A stretch of DNA of 5,647 bases from Lachnospiraceae bacterium (GTDB taxonomy: Bacteria > Bacillota > Clostridia > Lachnospirales > Lachnospiraceae), in assembly GCA_900770785.1 (NCBI GenBank), contig CAAGLJ010000197.1, positions 1 through 5,647 of the forward strand, read 5' to 3'. Positions 1-4,987 of the stretch are shown piece by piece. The notes under the pieces are model-generated. The model saw nothing but the letters and a program-made list of their open reading frames with translations. It searched no databases and had not been told where the DNA came from. Both the position numbers and the translations under genes were made by a program. Position 1 is the stretch's first letter. Each line of letters begins with the position of its first letter.

Positions 1-35
1 CTACACTCTTTCCCTACACGACGCTCTTCCGATCT
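1..35 (+). other. Illumina sequencing adapter left at contig end
   Basis: These bases match the last 35 nucleotides of the Illumina TruSeq universal adapter, ending in the familiar GCTCTTCCGATCT. This is library sequence that was not trimmed before assembly, not genomic DNA. Real sequence starts at about position 36. No gene, promoter or repeat should be called across this junction, and the few bases just after it come from the edge of a read and may contain errors. Confidence 0.97.
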
Positions 36-39
36 ATAG

Positions 40-159
40 TGCGGGATTGTCGTCCCTGTGTATGTTACCCGGCTGGGGGATTCTGCTAAGAGGCAGTTTT
101 TGGAGAATGGCGGTCTTGTGCCGCTGTTCTCTGAAATAAAGAAGTCTTGTGCTGCTTGA
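40..159 (+). pseudogene. Orphan C-terminal reading-frame tail, unrecognised
   Basis: A frame of 39 codons runs from 40 to a TGA at 157-159 and reads like real protein (CGIVVPVYVTRLGDSAK, later FLENGGLVPLFSEIKK). It has no credible start. An in-frame TAG lies at 37-39, right against the adapter junction, so the stop could be a read-edge error and this could be the 3' end of a gene lying off the contig. Otherwise it is a decayed remnant. An in-frame GTG at 58 would give only 33 residues and has no clear ribosome binding site. I do not recognise the family. A hairpin at 98-136 lies inside it, so the stretch may instead be noncoding. Confidence 0.25.
98..136 (+). other. Long potential RNA hairpin with G-U pairs
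   Basis: Bases 98-113 (TTTTGGAGAATGGCGG) can pair without a bulge with 121-136 (CCGCTGTTCTCTGAAA) around a 7-nt loop, giving 16 pairs of which four are G-U wobbles. The wobbles make it good RNA structure on the + strand only, since the complement would have A-C mismatches. No T-run follows, so it is not an ordinary terminator. A weaker 4-bp hairpin followed by five T's (83-101) overlaps its left foot. It may belong to an mRNA 3' end or a small RNA, or be chance. Confidence 0.35.
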
Positions 160-179
160 AGGATAGATTATTTAAGAAG

Positions 180-233
180 TTATCTTTTGAGATAAGGGGG
201 CGGGTGTATCCGTTTTCTTATTTCAGGAGATAA
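180..233 (+). promoter_or_regulatory. Two copies of a 16-bp dyad, operator-like
   Basis: TTATCTTTTGAGATAA at 180-195 and TTATTTCAGGAGATAA at 218-233 share 12 of 16 bases. Each is an inverted repeat of a TTATYT / AGATAA half-site, and their starts are 38 bp apart. The second copy overlaps the proposed -35 region of the promoter for the following toxin unit, which suits a repressor site. In RNA the four half-sites could also pair alternatively (first with second, second with third, third with fourth), as attenuators do, but that needs a promoter upstream of 180, for which I see only a weak candidate (TTGAAG at 156-161). Confidence 0.45.
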
Positions 234-259
234 CAGCCGGCATATCTTTCTGTAATAAT
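230..259 (+). promoter_or_regulatory. Candidate extended -10 promoter for toxin unit
   Basis: AATAAT at 254-259 matches the -10 consensus at 5 of 6 bases and has the extended TG one base upstream (251-252). Eighteen bases before it, ATAACA (230-235) matches the -35 consensus at 4 of 6. Transcription would start near 266, leaving a short leader of about 19 nt before the ATG at 285, with GAGCAGG (268-274) as a modest ribosome binding site. A 7-bp inverted repeat (TCTTTCT 245-251, AGAAAGA 263-269) brackets the -10 box, so access by RNA polymerase could be regulated there. Confidence 0.45.
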
Positions 260-284
260 CTAAGAAAGAGCAGGTACAGAGAAT

Positions 285-716
285 ATGTGCAAGATAGGAA
301 TTATGTTAGAGAATGCCGGGGTACAGATGCCTGCGGCAGTTTTATTTATGAACTCCAATAAGTCGGAGCGCAACATCCGTAAGAAAGTCGCAAAAACCAG
401 AGAAAAATGCCTCTCTCATGGAATTATGCTGGGGCATGATGTAATCATTAACAAGGAACCGGACAGGGATATTGACCGTGATGCGATAAATATGCTGATT
501 GCCCTGCTCCTTGACGGAAAATATGAGCTGGTGGTTGTGGACAAGCTGACCGACCTTACCACCGATCTTTCCGACCTGGAGGAGTTTTTGAAGGATGCGG
601 CTGCCATTGGGGTAAGCGTATTTGAACTTTCCACCATGCAGGTAAGAAGCCATGTGTACCTTGAGGGTGGCAAGGATTACGGTGATCTGGCAGACCTTAT
701 AAGGATGTGGTCCTGA
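285..716 (+). CDS. Catalytically dead resolvase-fold protein
   Basis: This 143-aa protein follows the layout of the serine recombinase N-terminal (resolvase) domain: a first strand AAVLF at residues 17-21, a helix with R30-x-x-R-K-K, a middle helix (66-76), then the strand and turn VVVDKLTDLTTD (83-94) and helix DLEEFLKDAAAIGVSVFEL (97-115). The residues that do chemistry are gone. In the usual Y-x-R-x-S motif the Arg and Ser are Asn23 and Asn25. In the usual R-x-x-R motif they are Asp90 and Thr93. There is no DNA-binding recombinase domain or helix-turn-helix after it. The frame is intact, which argues against simple decay. The stop lies one base before the toxin ATG, so the two genes are probably coupled. 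By position it could be the antitoxin or a regulator; that role is inference. ATG at 303 is an alternative start, but its AGGA is too close. Confidence 0.8.
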   Translation: MCKIGIMLENAGVQMPAAVLFMNSNKSERNIRKKVAKTREKCLSHGIMLGHDVIINKEPDRDIDRDAINMLIALLLDGKYELVVVDKLTDLTTDLSDLEEFLKDAAAIGVSVFELSTMQVRSHVYLEGGKDYGDLADLIRMWS

Positions 717-717
717 T

Positions 718-1086
718 ATGAAGATTAGACGAGGAGACATATTGTATGCCGATTTAGGTGTACAGTATCAGGGCAGTATGCAGGGCGGTATGCGTCCGGT
801 GGTGGTAGTCAGCAATAACATGGCGAATAAACACAGCACCGTAATTACGGTGGTTCCGCTGTCTACCAAAATCTTTAAAAAGAGAAACCTTCCGACTCAT
901 GTGTTTGTGTCCGCATACAAAAGCGAGGGCTTGGAGCAGCACAGCATCGCCCTCTGTGAGCAGGTGACAGCGCTTAACTATGACAGAATCGTTGAAAATA
1001 TCGGAAAGGTTGATGAAGAAACCCTTGCAAGGATTACCGAGGCGGTACAGGTGCAGGTAGGGGTATTTGATAAGTATAACGGATAA
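718..1086 (+). CDS. PemK/MazF-family mRNA interferase toxin
   Basis: A 122-aa protein of normal family length, cytoplasmic, expected to cut single-stranded mRNA at short sequence motifs and halt growth when its antitoxin is lost. Family marks are clear: R5-G6-D7 near the start, QGGMRPVVVVSN (22-33) with the conserved Arg26, the PLSTK turn (47-51) with Ser49 where Bacillus MazF has its catalytic Thr, LPTHV (58-62), and the C80-E81-Q82 strand. Nothing is missing, so it should be active. The ATG follows the upstream stop by one base; AAGGA at 701-705 inside that gene is the likely ribosome binding site. No AbrB-type or ribbon-helix-helix antitoxin is encoded next to it. The upstream partner is a dead resolvase-fold protein. 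A solitary or differently neutralised toxin is possible. Confidence 0.93.
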   Translation: MKIRRGDILYADLGVQYQGSMQGGMRPVVVVSNNMANKHSTVITVVPLSTKIFKKRNLPTHVFVSAYKSEGLEQHSIALCEQVTALNYDRIVENIGKVDEETLARITEAVQVQVGVFDKYNG

Positions 1087-1103
1087 AGGATAAGACGTAT
1101 CAG

Positions 1104-1125
1104 AGCCGGGCAGGAGTCCGGCTTT
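1104..1125 (+). terminator. Terminator-like hairpin after toxin gene
   Basis: AGCCGG (1104-1109) pairs perfectly with CCGGCT (1118-1123) around an 8-nt loop, 17 bases after the toxin stop codon. The stem is GC-rich but short and only TTT follows, so termination would be partial at best. It may set the toxin unit apart from the downstream genes while allowing read-through. Confidence 0.4.
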
Positions 1126-1143
1126 ACATACAAAGTTGTATGT
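1126..1143. repeat. 18-bp near-perfect palindrome with AG centre
   Basis: ACATACAA and TTGTATGT are exact inverted copies either side of a central AG dinucleotide (1134-1135). The site starts at the end of the terminator-like hairpin and lies 60 bp before the next start codon. A TTTACA at 1123-1128 resembles a -35 box and would place the palindrome in the spacer of a weak promoter (TAGGAC at 1146-1151). It could be an operator. A palindrome with an asymmetric 2-bp centre is also the general form of a serine recombinase site, but at 18 bp it is short for one. Confidence 0.4.
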
Positions 1144-1203
1144 CATAGGACAATCTGCGGAGTGAATAAGATTAAGAAGAAGCAGATAGAAAGGGGACAG
1201 CAG

Positions 1204-1476
1204 ATGTTAGATATAACCGATGAAGAACTGGATGCAATGGCTGCTGTGGACGTTCGGACAGTGGATATAAATACGCTGACAGATATTAGAGATATAAAAA
1301 TTGATACAAAGCTGCCGGTGGAGGAAAAGCTGGCAGCTTTTGCAAAGCAGACAAATAATATCTATGTCCACCGCATGGGTGATTATGTGGTAAAGGTTAA
1401 ATTTCAAAAGGAGGGACCAAGCATAGATGATAAAATGGAGGAATATCTGAGGCATTTGGCAGAAATTCATATCTAA
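1204..1476 (+). CDS. Small protein, mobile-element family of unknown function
   Basis: With the ATG at 1204 this is 90 aa. I chose that start because AAGGGGA (1191-1197) sits 6 bases before it. An upstream in-frame GTG at 1162 adds 14 mostly basic or polar residues and has no good ribosome binding site. The protein opens with an acidic helix (TDEELDAMAAV), then DVRTVDINTLTDIRDIKID (16-34), LPVEEKLAAF (37-46), a short strand-like GDYVVKVKF (59-67) and an acidic C-terminal helix. There is no signal peptide or membrane segment. From memory it resembles small Firmicute mobile-element proteins grouped as DUF6870, which often lie just before tandem serine recombinases; I could not verify this. Its function is unknown. 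It could be a recombination directionality or regulatory factor given its position, but nothing in the sequence proves that. Confidence 0.8.
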   Translation: MLDITDEELDAMAAVDVRTVDINTLTDIRDIKIDTKLPVEEKLAAFAKQTNNIYVHRMGDYVVKVKFQKEGPSIDDKMEEYLRHLAEIHI

Positions 1477-1490
1477 AAATCAAAAAAGCC

Positions 1491-1598
1491 TTGAAAGAGT
1501 CAGAAAGTTATGTTAACCTTAAAGCAGGACAAATCAGTGAAAACCCTGAGTTTATGGTTGATTATAACTTAATAACCATAAAGTCAGGAGTGATATAA
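1491..1598 (+). CDS. Possible tiny or decayed ORF joined to recombinase 1
   Basis: This frame reads through the gap between the 90-aa gene and recombinase 1. From a TTG at 1491 it gives 35 residues that look protein-like (LKESESYVNLKAGQ, then SENPEFMVDYNLITIKSGVI) and ends in TAA at 1596-1598. That stop overlaps the recombinase ATG as TAATG, an arrangement typical of translational coupling. The frame is open upstream to 1434, inside the preceding gene. The TTG has no clear ribosome binding site, and a later in-frame ATG at 1554 would leave only 14 residues. It could be a leader peptide, the tail of a frameshifted gene, or chance. I do not recognise it. Confidence 0.25.
   Translation: MKESESYVNLKAGQISENPEFMVDYNLITIKSGVI
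1545..1588. repeat. 15-bp inverted repeat over recombinase RBS
   Basis: CCTGAGTTTATGGTT (1545-1559) and AACCATAAAGTCAGG (1574-1588) are inverted copies with 14 of 15 bases matching, separated by a 14-nt AT-rich spacer. The right arm contains the first bases of the AGGAG ribosome binding site (1586-1590) of the gene starting at 1598. As RNA, the hairpin would partly hide that site and lower translation. As DNA, a 44-bp dyad just upstream of a serine recombinase gene resembles the binding sites from which recombinases both act and repress themselves. No T-run follows, so it is not a terminator. Confidence 0.6.
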
Positions 1599-3280
1599 TG
1601 AGTAGCAAACATTTTCTAGCAGCCATGTACCTCCGTCTTTCAAGGGACGACAGTGATGTCGGAGATGTGACAGACAAGGAAGGTAATCTGAAATCCGAGA
1701 GTAACAGTATCGGAAACCAGAGAGAGCTGATCAGAGCCTTTATCCATGAGCAGCAGGATATTGAATTATATGATATTTATGTTGATGATGGATTTTCGGG
1801 CAGTAATTTCGACAGACCAGAATTTAAAAGAATGATAAACGATATTGAAGCAGGAAGGGTAAATTGCGTCATTGTAAAAGACCTTTCCCGTTTTGGTCGT
1901 GATTATATTGAATCCGGGAGATATATTCAAAAAATTTTCCCGGCTCTTTCGGTGCGTTTTATTGCGCTGACAGACCATTATGACAGTTTTAAGGCGGATG
2001 CAGGAGAGAGCGGAATTGTTCTTCCGGTTAAGAATTTTATCAATGACTCTTATTGCAGAGATATTTCCACAAAGGTAAAAAGTCAGTTTGAGGTAAAAAG
2101 AAAGAACGGGGAGTGTATTGCCCCCTTTGCACTTTATGGATACAAAAAAGCGGATCACAACAAAAATCAGCTTGTAGTGGATGAGTATGCCGCAGAAATC
2201 GTGCGGAAGATTTTCACATGGAAGATGGAGGGCATTGCGGTTTCTGCCATTGCGGATAAGCTGAACGAATTGGGAATCCTCTCGCCGAAAGAATATAAAA
2301 AGTCTATTGGGGCTAATTATAAAGGTGGCTTTTCCGGTGCAGTCAGGTCTATGTGGAGCAGCGCCACAGTAAAAAGAATACTGACAAATGAGATGTACCT
2401 CGGTCACATGGTTCAGGGGAAAACAGAGAAGATAAACTATAAGCTCAAAAAGAGTGTAGAGAAGCCTGAAAAAGACTGGATCAAGGTGGAAAATATCCAT
2501 GAACCTATCATATCAGAGGATAGCTTTCAAATTGTGCAGAACTTATTAAAGGTTGATGGAAGGGTAAGTCCTTCTTCAGAGAAAAACAGTCTTTTTACGG
2601 GTATTTTGTTCTGCGGAGATTGTGGAGAACAGATGATAAGGCGGATAAACCGTTATAAAAACACGCAGAGGGTTTATTATATCTGCTCTACCAAAAACCG
2701 GGGAGAAGGCTGCACCAGACACAGCATACCGGAAGAGGCACTTAAACAGCTTGTGACGGAAATGGTAAAAAGGTACGCAAACTGTTTTTTGCAGGAAAAG
2801 CAGATGTTTGAAAAGGCGCTTGAAATGGAAACAAATTTTGAGTCCATCGTCCATTATGATACGGAGATTGCAAGATTAAAGGAAGAACAGGATAAATATT
2901 ATTCCCTTTGCTCCGGATTGTATGAGGACTTGAAAGAGGGCGTTATTACAAAGGAAGAATTTGAGCGCCTGCATGGAGAGTTTAAGCGGAAAGCCGGAGA
3001 ATTTGAAGAAGCGCAGAAAAAGCAGGAACTTATGATTAAAGAGCTGTTTAAGAATGGTGTTATTTCAGCGGCAAGGCTGAAAACGATGCAGGATTGTTCG
3101 GAACTGAAAGAGATGGACCGTCATACGCTATGCAGTATGGTAAAGGAAATCCTGATATTTGAAAATCATAGGATTGAAATGGAGTTTTATTATACCGATC
3201 AGTACCGCATTATGCGGGAAGTGAACAGGAGATTGGCGGATGATAAGAAGAAAATTCGTCCGGCAGAAAGGAGTGCATAA
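1598..3280 (+). CDS. Large serine recombinase 1 of triplet
   Basis: A complete 560-aa site-specific recombinase expected to cut, exchange and rejoin DNA at attachment sites through a covalent phosphoserine link. The N-terminal resolvase domain spans about residues 6-160, with Y11-L-R13-L-S15 (Ser15 the nucleophile), DDGFSGSNFDRP (63-74) and KDLSRFGRD (94-102; Arg98 and Arg101 in the active site). The recombinase DNA-binding domain follows (about 175-320). Next is a zinc ribbon with Cys339, Cys342, Cys363 and Cys372, then a charged coiled coil (about 421-482) of the sort that controls direction of integration. AGGAG at 1586-1590, 7 bases before the ATG, sets the start; it is partly inside an inverted repeat. 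It begins a three-gene operon, with 2 bases to the next gene. All key residues are present, so it is probably active. Confidence 0.95.
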   Translation: MSSKHFLAAMYLRLSRDDSDVGDVTDKEGNLKSESNSIGNQRELIRAFIHEQQDIELYDIYVDDGFSGSNFDRPEFKRMINDIEAGRVNCVIVKDLSRFGRDYIESGRYIQKIFPALSVRFIALTDHYDSFKADAGESGIVLPVKNFINDSYCRDISTKVKSQFEVKRKNGECIAPFALYGYKKADHNKNQLVVDEYAAEIVRKIFTWKMEGIAVSAIADKLNELGILSPKEYKKSIGANYKGGFSGAVRSMWSSATVKRILTNEMYLGHMVQGKTEKINYKLKKSVEKPEKDWIKVENIHEPIISEDSFQIVQNLLKVDGRVSPSSEKNSLFTGILFCGDCGEQMIRRINRYKNTQRVYYICSTKNRGEGCTRHSIPEEALKQLVTEMVKRYANCFLQEKQMFEKALEMETNFESIVHYDTEIARLKEEQDKYYSLCSGLYEDLKEGVITKEEFERLHGEFKRKAGEFEEAQKKQELMIKELFKNGVISAARLKTMQDCSELKEMDRHTLCSMVKEILIFENHRIEMEFYYTDQYRIMREVNRRLADDKKKIRPAERSA

Positions 3281-3282
3281 GA

Positions 3283-4986
3283 ATGGGCAGAATATCCAAA
3301 CGAGGAAAAGCAACGAATATCCGGACAGAGCTGAGTATGGAAAACAAACGGTATAAAGCCGGTATCTATGCAAGGCTTTCATCGGATCAGGACGAAAAGA
3401 AGAATGAATCGGTTGAGGTTCAGATTGAGATAGCAAGGAAATTTGTAGAGGAATTTAATCTGAAAAAAAACGGAGAAGTGATTGACATTATCGAATGCTA
3501 TACCGATTTGGGAAAGACGGGCAGCAATTTTGAAAGAGCTGGGTTCCTTCGGTTATTGCAGGATATAAGGCTTGGAGAAATAAATTGTGTGATTGTAAAG
3601 GACTTATCAAGGTTTGGCAGAAATTATCTGGAGGCAGGCAATTACATCGAGAAGATATTTCCGTTTTTGGGAGTTCGTTTCATTGCAGCCTCTGATGGCT
3701 TTGATACCGGAAAAGCGGGTAACGAGAATAAGCAGATGGCTTCTGAAATTAAGAATCTTGTAAATGATATGTACGCAAAGGATTTTTCTAAAAAGGCAAA
3801 ACTGCACCTGAAACAGAGACGGGAAGAAGGCTCTTATGTTGGCGGTCCGCCGCCCTATGGATATATGTCAGAATGGAATGGGAAGCGGCGTGTGCTGATA
3901 CCAGATGAAAATACGGAGGAGATTGTCCGTTTTATTTATGAAAAATTCGTGGAAACGGAAAGTTATACTGCTGTTGCTGATGAGCTGAACCATAGACAGA
4001 TCAACCCGCCTGCTTTGTATAAGAAAACGAAGGAGGTTTATCATGCACCCGATGCGGGCGCATATAAAGGCTGGGATAAGAGTGCGGTGGAAAGAATATT
4101 GAAAAGCGAAACTTATACAGGAACTTTGGTGCAGGGAAGAACCAGCATAACTGCAAGGGATGAGAAGAACCGTATTCATAAGCCGGAAGATGACTGGGTA
4201 ATTACAAAGGATGCACATGAACCGTTAGTTGACAGGGCGTTATACCAGAGGTCAGCGGAGATTAGAGAGAAAATACAGAAGCGCACAGCTTCGCATAATC
4301 ATCCTACAAAGGGTTATCCTATCCAGGAAAATATTTTTGACAGTGTGCTGTATTGCGGAGTATGCGGCAGAAAAATGACAAGAAGCAGTTATGTGAAGCG
4401 CTATGCGGATGGAGAAACAGCAAGGCTTGACGGATATTTCTGCTTAAACGGTGGGCAGACGAAGGTTACGGTATGCCCGGATTCCAACCGTATATCAAAG
4501 AATGAGCTTGTGGATATATTGCTGCCTCTTATTCGTATGGAATTTGAAGTTTTCCTGAATAAGCCAAAGCATTACATGGAGTATGGCAAGGAAAGAATTG
4601 ATGAGACAGTAAAAAGAGCGGAAGCACAGTTAAGAGAAACAGAAGGGAAAATCAGACGTTCCCATGAGGAAGAAAGCAGCATCTATATGGATTATCGTGC
4701 AGGAAAAATTCCGCAGAAAGAATATGTATCCTTTAAAATGCAGCAGGAAAATAAACTGGCAGATTTAAAAAAGCAGCAAGAGAGGCAGGAAAAAGAAATC
4801 AAAGCATTAGGTAAACTGTCAGAAAAATACCTTACAGCTATCAAAGCCTTGCTGAAGCTGAAAAGTGGAAAGGAGCTTACAAAGGGTATGATAGAGGCTT
4901 TTATTTCAAAGATATATGTTTATCCGGGAAAACGAATAGAGGTTATATTTACATTTACGGCGGATTGTATGGAAGGGGTGAAGTAA
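3283..4986 (+). CDS. Large serine recombinase 2 of triplet
   Basis: A complete 567-aa recombinase of the same build as its neighbour. Its catalytic motif is Y29-A-R31-L-S33, about 18 residues further in because of a basic N-terminal extension (MGRISKRGKA). KDLSRFGRN at 106-114 supplies Arg110 and Arg113, and a 13-residue stretch there (101-113) is identical to recombinase 1 (89-101). The usual SGxNFxRP motif has become TGSNFERAG, so this copy is the most divergent of the three. The recombinase domain is about 190-345, the zinc ribbon has Cys358, Cys361, Cys387 and Cys398, and a coiled coil runs about 431-512. AAAGGAG (3267-3273) lies 9 bases before the ATG, inside the end of recombinase 1, so translation is likely coupled. 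ATG at 3337 is an alternative start with poorer upstream signal. Confidence 0.95.
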   Translation: MGRISKRGKATNIRTELSMENKRYKAGIYARLSSDQDEKKNESVEVQIEIARKFVEEFNLKKNGEVIDIIECYTDLGKTGSNFERAGFLRLLQDIRLGEINCVIVKDLSRFGRNYLEAGNYIEKIFPFLGVRFIAASDGFDTGKAGNENKQMASEIKNLVNDMYAKDFSKKAKLHLKQRREEGSYVGGPPPYGYMSEWNGKRRVLIPDENTEEIVRFIYEKFVETESYTAVADELNHRQINPPALYKKTKEVYHAPDAGAYKGWDKSAVERILKSETYTGTLVQGRTSITARDEKNRIHKPEDDWVITKDAHEPLVDRALYQRSAEIREKIQKRTASHNHPTKGYPIQENIFDSVLYCGVCGRKMTRSSYVKRYADGETARLDGYFCLNGGQTKVTVCPDSNRISKNELVDILLPLIRMEFEVFLNKPKHYMEYGKERIDETVKRAEAQLRETEGKIRRSHEEESSIYMDYRAGKIPQKEYVSFKMQQENKLADLKKQQERQEKEIKALGKLSEKYLTAIKALLKLKSGKELTKGMIEAFISKIYVYPGKRIEVIFTFTADCMEGVK

Positions 4987-4987
4987 A

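Noticed and set aside
83..101. CTGC/GCAG hairpin followed by five T's as a terminator
   Set aside because: The stem is only 4 bp and it competes with the much longer hairpin at 98-136.
285..716. Calling the first gene a working resolvase or invertase
   Set aside because: The nucleophile Ser and the active-site Args are missing and there is no DNA-binding domain, so it cannot catalyse recombination by the known mechanism.
1162..1203. GTG at 1162 as the start of the 90-aa gene
   Set aside because: It has no good ribosome binding site, while AAGGGGA sits 6 bases before the ATG at 1204, and the protein-like pattern begins there.
1491..1519. TTGAAA with TAACCT 17 bases later as a promoter for the recombinase operon
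   Set aside because: The -35 is good but the -10 matches only about half of the consensus; too weak to annotate.
1766..2500. Long open frame on the minus strand opposite recombinase 1
   Set aside because: It is Cys/Phe/His-rich, has no family motif and lies entirely across an intact recombinase gene, so it is a shadow frame. The same applies to other minus-strand frames opposite the toxin and recombinase 2.
4031..4102. AGGAGG followed 6 bases later by an ATG (4043), opening a 19-codon frame inside recombinase 2
   Set aside because: The frame is very short with no recognisable features, and the AGGAGG falls where recombinase 2 encodes Lys-Glu-Val. Most likely a chance internal start.
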